Shown here: piece after piece, positions 7,202 through 16,116 of the stretch
Position numbering within the stretch: the stretch's first letter is position 1
How the letters are laid out: every line of letters starts with the position of its first letter
DNA from: Mycolicibacterium stellerae
GTDB taxonomy: Bacteria > Actinomycetota > Actinomycetes > Mycobacteriales > Mycobacteriaceae
DNA: 64,000 nt
Assembly (NCBI RefSeq): GCF_003719305.1
Contig: NZ_RARC01000014.1
Span: 62,001-126,000, forward strand
Direction: 5' to 3'
Notes under the pieces: model-generated
Database searches by the model: none
What the model was told of the DNA's origin: nothing
Seen by the model: only the letters and a program-made list of their open reading frames with translations
Position numbers and translations under genes: made by a program

Positions 7202-8673
7202 GCCAAGGCCTCCACCCGCGTCGCGTCGAACGACAGCACGCCGTCATCGACGGGGTCGTCGAGCAGCAGCCGCGAGTCCTTCTCGTAGTGCATCAGCACC
7301 TGCCACGGCAGCTTGGCACCCTGGCGCGGCATGACGTCCTTGCCGCGCTGCACGTAGCCGGACTGCAGTTGGTCCAGCATGCCCTCAGCCGTCGCGCAGC
7401 CCTCGACGTCGCGGGGCGTCGCCACGCCGAACCCGTTGTCGTCCATGTGTCGCATCAGCCGGCACAGATACTCACCGGCCATGTCGGACTTCAGCGTCCA
7501 CGGCGCGTTGGTGTAGCCGAACATGAAGGCCATGTTGGGCAGATCCTGCAGCAGCACCCCTTTGTACGTCATCGCGTCGGACAGATCGCGCGTCTCGCCG
7601 TCGACCGACAGCGCCATGCCGCCGAGCATCTGCAGGTTCAGGCCGGTCGCTGTGACGATGATGTCCGCCTCCAGCTCGCGGCCCGATTTCAGCAGAATGC
7701 CTGTCTCGGTGAAGGTTTCGATCTGGTCGGTGACGACCGACGCCTCTCCGGAGGCCAGGACGTCGAACAGGTCGCCGTCGGGCACCGCGCAGAGTCGCTC
7801 GTCCCATGGCATGTAGTTCGGGGTGAAGTGGCTCATGTCGACCGACGCGCCGACGCGACGGCGCACCTGCGACAGCAGGAATCGGCGCATCGTCTTCGGA
7901 AAGCGCTTGCACGCCTTGTACATCGAACGCTGGACCACGATGTTGCGCTTGCGCCCGAGCTTGTACACCGTCTCCTCGGACAGGAAACGGCCCAGCGCCT
8001 GTGAGATCTTGTCGAACGCCGGCAGCGAGAACACGTACGACGGCGAGCGCTGCAGCATGGTCACGTGCGCCGCGTCGCCCGCCATCGCGGGGATCAGGGT
8101 GACTGCCGTCGCTCCGCTGCCGATCACGACGACCTTCTTGCCGGTGTAGTCGAGGTCCTCGGGCCAGTGCTGGGGATGCACGCAGCGGCCCGCGAACCGC
8201 TCGACGCCGGGGAACGTCGGCAGATAGCCCGCGTCGTAGTTGTAGTAGCCCGTGCAGCTGACGAGGTAGCCACACGTGTAGTGGCGCGTCTCGCCCGTCG
8301 CCTCGTGCACCGCGGTCACCGTCCAGCGACTCTCGGCGCTCGACCAGTCCGCACGGGTGATCGTCAGCCCGTACTGGATCTTCTCGTCGACGCCGTACTC
8401 GACGGCGGTGTCGGCGATGTACTGGCGGATCGACGGCCCGTCGGCCAGCACCTTGAGCTGCTGCCACGGCCGGAACTTGTAGCCGAAGGTGAGCATGTCC
8501 GAGTCGGAGCGGATGCCCGGGTAGCGGAACAGGTCCCAGGTGCCGCCGAGGCGCTCGCGGCGCTCAAGCACTGCCAGCGTCTTGTGCGGGAACTCGGCGG
8601 TCAACTGAGCGGCCGTCCCGATGCCCGACAGCCCGGCGCCGATGATCAGGATGTCGAAATGCTGTGCGTTCAT
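7198..8673 (-). CDS. mymA: Flavin-containing Baeyer-Villiger-type monooxygenase MymA
   Basis: A 491-residue FAD/NADPH monooxygenase. The FAD Rossmann motif GAGLSGIG is at residues 12-19, the BVMO fingerprint FxGxxxHxxxWP is intact at 160-171 (FAGRCVHPQHWP, His166), and a second Rossmann motif (VIGSGATA) follows. It is expected to insert oxygen next to a carbonyl or oxidise a heteroatom. In M. tuberculosis the homologue is controlled by VirS and is linked to cell-envelope lipid maintenance under acid stress. The start ATG (8671-8673) was chosen over an upstream extension because the FAD motif lies the usual 10-12 residues in. It is divergent from virS, with 83 bp between the start codons. Confidence 0.88.
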   Translation of the reverse strand: MNAQHFDILIIGAGLSGIGTAAQLTAEFPHKTLAVLERRERLGGTWDLFRYPGIRSDSDMLTFGYKFRPWQQLKVLADGPSIRQYIADTAVEYGVDEKIQYGLTITRADWSSAESRWTVTAVHEATGETRHYTCGYLVSCTGYYNYDAGYLPTFPGVERFAGRCVHPQHWPEDLDYTGKKVVVIGSGATAVTLIPAMAGDAAHVTMLQRSPSYVFSLPAFDKISQALGRFLSEETVYKLGRKRNIVVQRSMYKACKRFPKTMRRFLLSQVRRRVGASVDMSHFTPNYMPWDERLCAVPDGDLFDVLASGEASVVTDQIETFTETGILLKSGRELEADIIVTATGLNLQMLGGMALSVDGETRDLSDAMTYKGVLLQDLPNMAFMFGYTNAPWTLKSDMAGEYLCRLMRHMDDNGFGVATPRDVEGCATAEGMLDQLQSGYVQRGKDVMPRQGAKLPWQVLMHYEKDSRLLLDDPVDDGVLSFDATRVEALA

Positions 8674-8713
8674 GACTAGCAGAATGGCCGTCGGCGACAC
8701 CGCAGGTCTTGAC

Positions 8714-8746
8714 ATTTTCCGACAGCTTTTTATCATTTCCCGACAG
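8714..8746. promoter_or_regulatory. Direct-repeat candidate operator in the virS-mymA intergenic region
   Basis: Two 12 bp direct repeats, ATTTTCCGACAG (8714-8725) and ATTTCCCGACAG (8735-8746), match at 11 of 12 positions and are spaced exactly 21 bp apart, two helical turns. This geometry is typical for AraC-family activators that bind as tandem monomers. The repeats lie between the divergent starts and are therefore the likely VirS site. The binding role is inferred. Confidence 0.65.
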
Positions 8747-8756
8747 GTGATGTGTC

Positions 8757-9767
8757 ATGGGCAGTCTGCTGCGCACCCCGGCCCTGCGCGGTTACGGCGA
8801 TCTGGTGCGCGAACTGGGCGGCGACCCGCAATCGTTACTGGCGCGCTTTTCCATCCCCGCCGACGCCGAACAGCAGGCAGACGGCTTCGTCGCCGTCGAC
8901 GCGTTCGCCCGCCTGCTGGAGGCCAGCGCCGAGGACCTCGGGTGTCCCGATTTCGGGTTGCGCCTCTCCAGATTTCAGGGGCTGGACATCCTCGGGCCCA
9001 TCGCGGTGATCGCCCGCAACGCCAACACCGTGCTGGGCGGCTTCGAGGCGATCGCGCGCTACCTGTACGTGCACTCCCCCGCGCTGTCGATGACGGTCAA
9101 TCGGGCATCGGCACACGCCGACGTGCGGTGCACGTATGACGTGACCGAGCCCGGCGTTCCGTACCCGACGCAGAGCTACGAGCTCAGCATGGGTATCGCC
9201 GCGCGCATTCTTCGGCTCCTCGGCGGTCCGCACGCCCGGCCGCGAATGGTCTCGTTCATGCACAGCCAGCACGGACCGCAGGACGCCTACCGTGCGGAAC
9301 TGGGCTGCCCGGTGCGCTTCAATCAGACCTGGAGCGGATTCGAGCTGGCCGCGCACATTGCCGACAAGGCCATCGACGCCGCCGATCCCGAGACCCGACG
9401 CATCGCGACGAAGTACCTGGAATCCACCTACCTGCCCAGCACTGCCGCGTTGTCCGAACGCGTGACCGAACTGACCAGGCGGCTGCTGCCCACCGGCCAA
9501 TGCAGCGCCGAGGCCATCGCCGACCAGCTCGCGCTGCATCCGCGGACCCTGCAGCGACACCTTGCCGTCGAGGGCGTGCGCTGTCACGACATCATCGACG
9601 GTGAGCGCCGAGCGCATGCGGCGCGTTACCTCGCGGTGCCGGGACTGCATCTGCAGCAGATCGCCGGGCTGCTCGGCTATTCCGAACAGAGCGCGCTGAA
9701 CCGCTCGTGTCGTCGCTGGTTCGGCCAGACGCCGCGGCAATACCGGGCCAGCCGTTCGGCGCCCTGA
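8757..9767 (+). CDS. virS: AraC-family transcriptional regulator VirS
   Basis: A 336-residue regulator with an N-terminal arabinose-binding-like domain (the Arabinose_bd family of OruR/ArgR-type AraC proteins) and a C-terminal double helix-turn-helix (ADQLALHPRTLQRHLAVEG, then QIAGLLGYSEQSALNRSCRRW, about residues 250-325). In M. tuberculosis VirS activates the mymA operon at acidic pH. Here it lies divergent from mymA with tandem repeats between them, so the circuit looks conserved. The length is close to the 340 residues of the M. tuberculosis protein. The start ATG at 8757 places the first helix of the domain (TPALRGYGDLVREL) right after the initiator. No strong ribosome binding site is visible. 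Confidence 0.85.
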   Translation: MGSLLRTPALRGYGDLVRELGGDPQSLLARFSIPADAEQQADGFVAVDAFARLLEASAEDLGCPDFGLRLSRFQGLDILGPIAVIARNANTVLGGFEAIARYLYVHSPALSMTVNRASAHADVRCTYDVTEPGVPYPTQSYELSMGIAARILRLLGGPHARPRMVSFMHSQHGPQDAYRAELGCPVRFNQTWSGFELAAHIADKAIDAADPETRRIATKYLESTYLPSTAALSERVTELTRRLLPTGQCSAEAIADQLALHPRTLQRHLAVEGVRCHDIIDGERRAHAARYLAVPGLHLQQIAGLLGYSEQSALNRSCRRWFGQTPRQYRASRSAP

Positions 9768-9827
9768 GTACCGCGGTCGACGTCAGTGGGTTACGCAGCC
9801 GCCGAGTTAGATGAGAAGCCCAGGGCA

Positions 9828-10664
9828 CTAGGCGAATTCGGTCACCGCGTCGGAGCGCTGCTGCGCCGAGGTCTCCACAACGCTGAAGCGCCGCAACCGG
9901 ATCGCCGGGTTCTTCTCGCGCACGCGCGCGATCCGGGACGGATCGAGTGTCGCGGTGGCGAGCCCGTCCTCCTCACCGAGGGACGCAAGAACGACGCCCA
10001 TCGGGTCCACGATCATGCTGTTGCCTGCACCCGAACGCCCACACTGGTCGGCGGCGGCCAGATAGACGGTGTTCTCGATCGCGCGGGCCCGCAGCAGCGT
10101 CGTCCAGTGGTCTTCCTTCAGCGGTCCGGGCACCCACTCGGCCGGCATCAGCACCGCGTCCACTCCGGCATCCACCAGACGGCGCGTCACCTCCGGGAAG
10201 CGCAGGTCGTAACACGTCTGCATACCGAATCGCAGGCCCTCGACCGTGAACGTCTGCGGCGGCTCGACCGGGCCGGGACTGACCAGGCTCGACTCGGTGT
10301 ATCCGAAGGCGTCATACAGGTGCAACTTGCGATAGGCGGCGACGACCTCGCCATGAGTGTCGACGGCCAGCAGCGTGTTGTGGATACGGCTGCCCTCGTC
10401 GGTGGCCTCGTTGATACCGCACACGATCGCGATGGCATGCGCCCTCGCGAGCTCCTTGAGCTGCGCGACGAACTGGCCGTCGACGTGCTCGGCCGACTCC
10501 AGGAAGCGTTCGTCCATGACCGGAACGGTGAACATGGAGTACTCCGGAAACACCACGAGGGCACTGCCCTGGGCGGCGGCCTGCGCGACCAGCCGCCCGA
10601 TCGTGGATAGGTTGACCGATTTGTCGTCGCCGGGCGCGAACTGGGCGACAGAGCAGACGACCAT
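9828..10664 (-). CDS. Carbon-nitrogen hydrolase (nitrilase superfamily amidase)
   Basis: A 278-residue cytoplasmic nitrilase-superfamily hydrolase with the complete Glu-Lys-Cys triad: Glu41 (FPEYS), Lys113 (YRKLHLYD) and Cys151 (TCYDLRFPE). It should cleave an amide such as an omega-amide or N-carbamoyl compound rather than a true nitrile. It is the third gene of an operon after an HpcH-type aldolase and an MFS permease (15 bp gap), all divergent from a GntR regulator. This suggests that it acts on an amide intermediate of the same pathway. The M. tuberculosis homologue would be of the Rv0480c type. The substrate is unknown. Confidence 0.85.
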   Translation of the reverse strand: MVVCSVAQFAPGDDKSVNLSTIGRLVAQAAAQGSALVVFPEYSMFTVPVMDERFLESAEHVDGQFVAQLKELARAHAIAIVCGINEATDEGSRIHNTLLAVDTHGEVVAAYRKLHLYDAFGYTESSLVSPGPVEPPQTFTVEGLRFGMQTCYDLRFPEVTRRLVDAGVDAVLMPAEWVPGPLKEDHWTTLLRARAIENTVYLAAADQCGRSGAGNSMIVDPMGVVLASLGEEDGLATATLDPSRIARVREKNPAIRLRRFSVVETSAQQRSDAVTEFA

Positions 10665-10679
10665 GATTTCTCCTCAGGG

Positions 10680-12020
10680 TCAGGCGGGGACGGGCGGCGG
10701 GGCCATGCGGTCCATCCGTCCGAGAACCACGGTATAGCAGACTATTCCGGCAAGAAGCACCACGCCGGTGACGATGAACGCGCCTGCGAACGATCCGGTG
10801 CGATCGACGACCATCCCGGTGACGATAGGTGCAGCGATGCCGATCAGGTTGGCGACGAAGTTGACGATGCCGCCGAGCGTTCCTGTGAGGCCCTCGGGTG
10901 CGATCAGCGAGACGATGCTGGAGCCCGCGGGCACCGAAACGGCAAGTCCGGCAGCGCCGATCGAGATGAACACGATCGCGGCCCCGATGGTGTCGACGTA
11001 GGCCGCACCGGTGACCGCTAGCGCCGCGAGCATGCTGACCACCAGAACGATGCGACGCACCTTGGTGACCTGGCCCGTGCGAGCCACCCACCGATCCATC
11101 AGCAGACCTGCGATGAGGAACTGTGCGATCACGGCGACCAGCCACGGGATCATCGAGTAGAGCCCACCCTGCAGGAGGTTGACGCCGAACTCCTTCTGGA
11201 GGTAGCCGGGCAGCCAGGTCAGCAGCACGTAGTAGGCGTACGTGTAGGACGCATACCCGAGGGCCAGGCCCCAGGTCTTTCGACGGCGGAGCAGGTGACC
11301 GACGCCGCGCAGCGAGCCCTCGGAAAGGTTGTCCTCATTCTCCGCATCGCCGGCCTTGACGTACGCATGCTCCTCTTCCGACATCCGGCCGTCGGCAACC
11401 GCGGCCGACGGCGTGCGGTAAAGCAGCCACCACGCCACGAGGTAAAGCAAGCTCAGCGCGCCGGTGAAAAGGAACGCGGCGTGCCAGCTGAACGTGGACA
11501 CCAGGAACGCCATGATGGGAATGCCGATGACGTTGGAGATCTTGGCGCAGCCGTCGAAAATGGCCGTGGCCGTGCCGCGTTCCTGCTTGGGGAACCACTG
11601 GCCGATGGCCTTCCAACCGGCGGGCACGGTCGGCGCCTCGCCGACGCCGAGGAGCAGTCGGGCGACGATCATCAAACCCAGTCCGCCTGCGGCTGCCGAC
11701 AGAAACGATGCGACGGCCCAGAGGAAGACGCCGACGCGGTTCACCCAGGGCACACCGATCTTGTCGATGATGGTGCCGATCGGCATCTGCAACATCGCGT
11801 AGGTCCACAAGAAGGCCGACGCGAGGACGCCCATCTGCGCGGCGCTGAGGCCGAAGTCGTCCATGATGGCCGGGGTCGCCACCGACAAATTCACCCGGTC
11901 GATGTAGTTGACGAACATCCCGGCGCCGAGCAGGCCGCCGATGAACCAGCGAGTGCGGCCCCTCGGCGCGGTCAACTGAGCCGAGGTGTCAGTCGTGTGT
12001 TGCGTCTCAACGTTGTTCAT
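10680..12020 (-). CDS. MFS transporter, anion:cation symporter (sugar acid) type
   Basis: A 446-residue, 12-helix major facilitator. The start NYIDRVNLSVATPAI, the GEAPTVPAGWKAIGQWFP motif after helix 4 and the FDGCAKISNVIG region are typical of the anion:cation symporter (hexuronate/galactonate/phthalate) family, so it probably imports an organic or sugar acid. The start ATG overlaps the stop of the aldolase gene (ATGA, 12017-12020). Transporter, 2-keto-3-deoxy-type aldolase and GntR regulator together suggest catabolism of a sugar acid or related dicarboxylate. Confidence 0.85.
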   Translation of the reverse strand: MNNVETQHTTDTSAQLTAPRGRTRWFIGGLLGAGMFVNYIDRVNLSVATPAIMDDFGLSAAQMGVLASAFLWTYAMLQMPIGTIIDKIGVPWVNRVGVFLWAVASFLSAAAGGLGLMIVARLLLGVGEAPTVPAGWKAIGQWFPKQERGTATAIFDGCAKISNVIGIPIMAFLVSTFSWHAAFLFTGALSLLYLVAWWLLYRTPSAAVADGRMSEEEHAYVKAGDAENEDNLSEGSLRGVGHLLRRRKTWGLALGYASYTYAYYVLLTWLPGYLQKEFGVNLLQGGLYSMIPWLVAVIAQFLIAGLLMDRWVARTGQVTKVRRIVLVVSMLAALAVTGAAYVDTIGAAIVFISIGAAGLAVSVPAGSSIVSLIAPEGLTGTLGGIVNFVANLIGIAAPIVTGMVVDRTGSFAGAFIVTGVVLLAGIVCYTVVLGRMDRMAPPPVPA

Positions 12021-12781
12021 GCGCTGCTCCCGGTCAGCGCGCCGCGACTGTCGAGATCGCTGATCTCGGCGTGGGCCGCGGTGAGGCCGGCCAGGAGGGC
12101 GCCGTGTTCCATCACGACCGCCATCTGGTCGGCTCCGTGTTCGACGGCGAACCGCTTCTCCTCGGCACTCCACGCCGGCAACAGCCACGGCTTGCCGGCG
12201 TTGCGAGCGGCCGTGGCGATGCGGGCCAGGTCGGCGAAGTCGCCTTCCGTGCGCGAGTATGCCCCGCGGTCCCGTCGCAGGGACAGATCCGATGGCCCGA
12301 CGAAGACGCCGTCGACGGTGTCCAGCGCCAGGATCTCTTCGATCTCGTCGATGGCGCCGGCGTCCTCGATCATCGGGTAGCAGCGCGTCCGGCTGTCCTG
12401 CGCGGCCACCCATTCGTCGGTGAAACCGCCGTAGGCGGCCGTCCGACCACCCGCGAAGCTACGGTCACCGCGCGGCGGGAACTTGGCGAAGCCGGTGACG
12501 ACCGCGGCGTGCCGGGCGTTCTCCACGTGCGGGATGGCGACGACGTCGGCGCCGAAGTCGAGGGCCTGCTGGATGGGGCCACGTTCGGGACCCAGCACCT
12601 TGGCGATGACCTCAAGGCCGATGGCCTTGGCGAATGGGATGAAGCGCTCAAGGTCGGCGAGGTCAAAGGTGCCGTGCTCGATGTCGAGAACAGCGGCGCC
12701 GTAGCCGACCTGGCGGGCGATCTCTGCGGCGGCGACGTTGGGTCCGGACAGCCATATGGCGTAACGACGATTGGCTTCCAC
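12017..12781 (-). CDS. HpcH/HpaI-family aldolase
   Basis: A 254-residue class II pyruvate aldolase of the HpcH/HpaI (2-keto-3-deoxy-L-rhamnonate, 4-hydroxy-2-ketoheptanedioate) family. Recognisable blocks are VLDIEHGTFDL, IPHVENA, PMIEDAGAIDEIEEI (metal-ligand Glu) and VGPSDLSL (metal-ligand Asp). It would cleave a 4-hydroxy-2-oxoacid to pyruvate and an aldehyde. The initiator is taken as GTG at 12779-12781 because GAGGAGAAAACC precedes it and the family N-terminus (NRRYAIWLSGPN) follows at once. It is the first gene of the operon and is divergent from the GntR gene. Confidence 0.85.
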   Translation of the reverse strand: MEANRRYAIWLSGPNVAAAEIARQVGYGAAVLDIEHGTFDLADLERFIPFAKAIGLEVIAKVLGPERGPIQQALDFGADVVAIPHVENARHAAVVTGFAKFPPRGDRSFAGGRTAAYGGFTDEWVAAQDSRTRCYPMIEDAGAIDEIEEILALDTVDGVFVGPSDLSLRRDRGAYSRTEGDFADLARIATAARNAGKPWLLPAWSAEEKRFAVEHGADQMAVVMEHGALLAGLTAAHAEISDLDSRGALTGSSA

Positions 12782-12874
12782 GGTTTTCTCCTCTGCTTGA
12801 AAGGGCAGGTACACCGCTGGCGACGTCGATGGCCAAAACCAGCGTGGGCTGACAGGCACAATTCGTACATTTCT

Positions 12875-12882
12875 TGTATACA
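12875..12882. promoter_or_regulatory. TGTATACA dyad, candidate GntR operator
   Basis: A perfect 8 bp palindrome TGTATACA sits in an AT-rich patch (12861-12890) between the divergent aldolase and GntR genes. It resembles operators of FCD-type GntR regulators that recognise TTGTATACAA-like sites. GTACAT at 12865-12870 repeats part of it. The role is inferred from position. Confidence 0.55.
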
Positions 12883-12933
12883 TAAGATATGCCTGAAGTG
12901 TCCAGTACCCTGAGTGCAACGAAGGGAGCGGAG

Positions 12934-13593
12934 ATGACGGTCGCCGTCGACGGCTCTGATGCCCCACAGTCGGCTCGCGACCGGGTTTACGAGTGGGTGC
13001 GCGACGAGATCATCAAGGGCGCGCTGCCTGCGGGCCGTTTCCTCGACGAGGCCTGGATCTCCGAACTCGTCGGCACCTCGCGGACGCCGGTGCGAGAGGC
13101 TTTCCACCGCCTGAACTCCGAGAGGTTCATCGACCTGCTGCCTCGTCGCGGAGCCCAGGTTCGTAGCGTCACGGCACGCGAACTCGAAGAGGTGTATGCC
13201 TCACGCCGGCTGATCGAGGGCCACGCCGCAAGAACGCTGTGCCTTGCGAACGCCGGTGCGCCGAGCCAACTCGACGAATTGGCCAGTCAGATGGAAGAGG
13301 CGGGACGGGCACAGGACTGGTTCACAGTGGCCCGGCTGGACCGCGCCTTTCACCGGTCGATCGTCGACGCTAACGGCAACTCGATCCTCACTGAACTCTA
13401 TGACGCCCTGCGATCTCGGCAACAGCGGGTCGCGGTGCGCGCCTTACAGATTCGACCGCAACGTGTGCCCGAGATCGATCGTCAGCACCGCGCCATCATC
13501 GCCGCACTGGCGAACAACGACGTCGACGGTGTGGCAGCGCTGCTCGAAGAACACCTGCGGCCCATCCCGGAGATCACCGCTGCGCTGGGCTGA
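12934..13593 (+). CDS. GntR-family regulator with FCD ligand domain
   Basis: A 219-residue regulator. The winged helix (ARDRVYEWVRDEIIKGALPAG, ISELVGTSRTPVREAFHRL) covers about residues 12-75 and an all-helical FCD effector domain follows, with the metal/ligand histidines of the family (DRAFHRSI, RQHRAI, EEHL). It probably responds to the acid imported or formed by the divergent aldolase/MFS/nitrilase operon. I chose the ATG at 12934, preceded by GGGAGCGGAG, over an upstream ATG at 12889 that would lie almost on the putative operator. The gene converges with the GH130-like gene, 10 bp away. Confidence 0.85.
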   Translation: MTVAVDGSDAPQSARDRVYEWVRDEIIKGALPAGRFLDEAWISELVGTSRTPVREAFHRLNSERFIDLLPRRGAQVRSVTARELEEVYASRRLIEGHAARTLCLANAGAPSQLDELASQMEEAGRAQDWFTVARLDRAFHRSIVDANGNSILTELYDALRSRQQRVAVRALQIRPQRVPEIDRQHRAIIAALANNDVDGVAALLEEHLRPIPEITAALG

Positions 13594-13603
13594 GCTGGTG
13601 CAA

Positions 13604-15082
13604 TCAGCCGACGAGCTCGGCGAGCAACTCACGAAGCGGCACGGTCGCGAGGCCGATGGCGGCGTCACCGATCCCGTAGGGAATCACCAACGTCTCGCCG
13701 TGCACCAACCCACCGCAGGAGTAGACGACGTTGGGGACGTAGCCGTTCTGCTCATCGGGGGCAGGGCTCAGCAGCGGCCGCCGCAGTTGACCGATGATGC
13801 GGGTCGGCTCCTCGAGATCCAACAGGATGGCCCCGATCCGGTAGGTGCGCATCGGGCCGACGCCGTGGGTGAGCACCAGCCATCCGGCATCGGTTTCGAT
13901 GGGCGGCCCGCAATTGCCGAGCTGCACCGCCTCCCAGGCCTGCGTGGGCTGCTGACACGGCGCGGAGTCCGGCCAGACGAACGGATCGTCGGCATAGGCA
14001 ACCGAATTCGATTCGCGGTCCGCCCTCGACATGGCAGCAAAGCGTCCGCCGATACGACGCGGAAACAGCGCAAGGCCCTTGTTGGCCGCGGCCGTCCCGG
14101 CCATCGGCGCCGACGTGAACGACCGGAAATCCGTCGTCTCCAGCAGCTGCTGTCTGATGTGGGTTCCGCTGTAGGCCGTATAGGTGGCGTAGTACCTGAC
14201 CGACCCATCGTCGTCGACAAAGCGGACGAAGCGGGCGTCCTCCATGCCTGCCGCCTCGGCGTCTGTCGCCGGGTACAGGACCCGCTCGGAAAGCGGTATG
14301 TCGTCAGCGAATTCGACGGCGTAGAACCTTGCGCCGATGGCCCGAATCAGCGAAATCGTCTCCCGCGCGCGTCCGCGGGTACTCCGATGCCTCTGCAGCG
14401 CGTCGAGTTGTTCGTCGAGGTCGGCTTTGGTGAATCTGTCGCCGAGTGCATCCAGAACGTAGTCGGCAGCCTCGCCCTCGTCGCGAAGCCGCGCGAGCTC
14501 GCTGCGGAACACGGCGGCGTCGAGCAATGTCGACCCGACCGATCCGACGGTCGCGTATCGACTCGGAGCGTCGACGATAACGCCGCCCTCGGCGTCCACC
14601 ACGCCCGACCGAAACCCGATCGATGATAGGTGCCCTTCGCCGATACCCCGCACGCTCATCACGAATCGCAGGCTGCCCGCGGCCACGCCCACTTGATCCG
14701 GATCGGCGACGATGCTCGGATTGCACAATGCCGCCGCCTCGATGGCGTATTCACTGGTGAATGTGGCGCCCAGCAACAACATTCGTGACTGCGACCGCTT
14801 GATGTCAGTATCCAGGCGATCAGCGAGCTCACCCGCATGCCGGTGGAAGGTGCCCGCCAGATCTCGATGCCGTCCGTTGAAGCGCATGACGACATCGTCC
14901 AACGCCCACTGCACGTCTTGCTCATCAAGGGCAAGAATGCGTTCCAGCACGGCTCCCGCCCGGGTGTCCTGGTGTTCGAAGCCTTCATGCCCGGGAACGA
15001 AAAGCCGGGTGATGACCCTCGAAGAGTCGGCGGCGAGCCGTTGCGGACTTCGTGTGACGAGTCCGGCCCGCACCGAAGTCAC
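13604..15082 (-). CDS. GH130-like glycoside phosphorylase/hydrolase
   Basis: A 492-residue protein whose C-terminal two thirds show the five-bladed-propeller GH130 pattern: GMEDARFV near residue 285 (the EDPR-type catalytic Asp motif), YYATYTAYSG, KGLALFPRRIGGRFAAMSR and GPMRTYRIGAILLD. GH130 enzymes phosphorolyse or hydrolyse beta-mannosides. About 150 extra N-terminal residues are not typical. The GTG start (15080-15082) overlaps the stop of the upstream glycosidase-like gene as GTGA. It is the third gene of a GT4 - glycosidase-like - GH130 operon. The preferred sugar is a prediction; other GH130 activities are possible. Confidence 0.72.
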   Translation of the reverse strand: MTSVRAGLVTRSPQRLAADSSRVITRLFVPGHEGFEHQDTRAGAVLERILALDEQDVQWALDDVVMRFNGRHRDLAGTFHRHAGELADRLDTDIKRSQSRMLLLGATFTSEYAIEAAALCNPSIVADPDQVGVAAGSLRFVMSVRGIGEGHLSSIGFRSGVVDAEGGVIVDAPSRYATVGSVGSTLLDAAVFRSELARLRDEGEAADYVLDALGDRFTKADLDEQLDALQRHRSTRGRARETISLIRAIGARFYAVEFADDIPLSERVLYPATDAEAAGMEDARFVRFVDDDGSVRYYATYTAYSGTHIRQQLLETTDFRSFTSAPMAGTAAANKGLALFPRRIGGRFAAMSRADRESNSVAYADDPFVWPDSAPCQQPTQAWEAVQLGNCGPPIETDAGWLVLTHGVGPMRTYRIGAILLDLEEPTRIIGQLRRPLLSPAPDEQNGYVPNVVYSCGGLVHGETLVIPYGIGDAAIGLATVPLRELLAELVG

Positions 15083-16116
15083 TGTGGCACAACGGCGAAG
15101 CGGTGCACATGCTGCATCGTCGAGATCACAGCCAGGGTCGACTCCGCACCCTGGTTCTGGTTCACCCCGTCGATGTGAAGTCCGTCGAACCCGCCACCCG
15201 TCTCCGGGTCCCACATGACCTGTCCCGCATCGTTGACGCCCTGGAACCATGCCGCAGCGGCGGCGACACCGTCGGGCCAGGTTGCAGCCGGGTCGACGGC
15301 TGCTGCACGCGCACACGCATCGGCCATGGCCGCCACCTCGATCGGCTGCTGATCGAAACCGGGCCTGACATCGTCGGGCCCTCTGCCCGCCACCGGGGTG
15401 GGGGACAAATGACCGTCAGCCGATTCGTAGTCGAGCAGCCAGCCCAACAGTTCCAGGCCACGTTGCTGCAATGCCATGTCGTCCAACGCAACTCCCGTGG
15501 CGATCATCGCCTCGGGAAGCACCGCGTTCGCGTAGGCCAGTCGCGGCTCGGGCCACGGCCACGAGCTGTCGCCGCTAGGCTCGGCGAGCGAAACCTTGTA
15601 GTCGGTGATGAGCTTTCGGGCCGCCTCGTGCTCGGGGTTGACGACGAGAAGTTCGGCGGCTCCCAGTGCGGCGTAGGCCATCGCGCGCGGCGCCTTCGAC
15701 CGCGTCTGCGCGGCGCGCTCGAACTGGATCACCGACAACTTCTGAATGATGCCCACTTCGCTGTGGGCGGCTGCCGTACCGAGCCCCCAGAGGCATCTGC
15801 CCCAATGGTCGTCGGTGGTCGGCTCGTCGGTCCAGCGGCCGATGCGGTCCATCCGATTACGACATGCACCGCTATATGCCTGGGCCTCGTTCAAGAATCG
15901 CACCGCGAGCCCGGCGAGACCCTTCACCGGGCCTTCGGCGCCGGGTTCTCTGGCAGCCACGACGAGAACGCGGGCCATGTCGTCGGTGCAGTACCCGTCC
16001 TCGGGCCGGGGCTCGGTGAAGCACGCATGCTCGAAGGTGCCGCGACGGTCCGTCAGCTGCAGCAGATGGTCGAAGTTGGCAGTCGGCGTCGAGGCCGTCA
16101 TGGGGGCGGCTGTCAT
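15079..16116 (-). CDS. Alpha/alpha-barrel glycosidase-like protein
   Basis: A 345-residue protein rich in Trp, Asp and His with repeated helical pairs (CTDDMARVLVVA, HWGRCLWGLGTAA, AMAYAALGAAELL, SSWPWPEPRLAYANAVLPEAMIATG, GGGFDGLHIDG). This pattern suggests an (alpha/alpha)6 toroid such as those of glycoside hydrolases or polysaccharide-modifying enzymes. I cannot assign a GH family or catalytic acid with certainty. It is coupled to the GT4 gene upstream (ATGA) and the GH130-like gene downstream (GTGA), so the three proteins are made together and probably act on one glycan. No signal peptide is visible, so the work is cytoplasmic. Confidence 0.65.
   Translation of the reverse strand: MTAAPMTASTPTANFDHLLQLTDRRGTFEHACFTEPRPEDGYCTDDMARVLVVAAREPGAEGPVKGLAGLAVRFLNEAQAYSGACRNRMDRIGRWTDEPTTDDHWGRCLWGLGTAAAHSEVGIIQKLSVIQFERAAQTRSKAPRAMAYAALGAAELLVVNPEHEAARKLITDYKVSLAEPSGDSSWPWPEPRLAYANAVLPEAMIATGVALDDMALQQRGLELLGWLLDYESADGHLSPTPVAGRGPDDVRPGFDQQPIEVAAMADACARAAAVDPAATWPDGVAAAAAWFQGVNDAGQVMWDPETGGGFDGLHIDGVNQNQGAESTLAVISTMQHVHRFAVVPQ

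Noticed and set aside
9768..9827. Possible bidirectional terminator between convergent virS and nitrilase genes
   Set aside because: No stem of useful length or T-run was found in these 60 bp.
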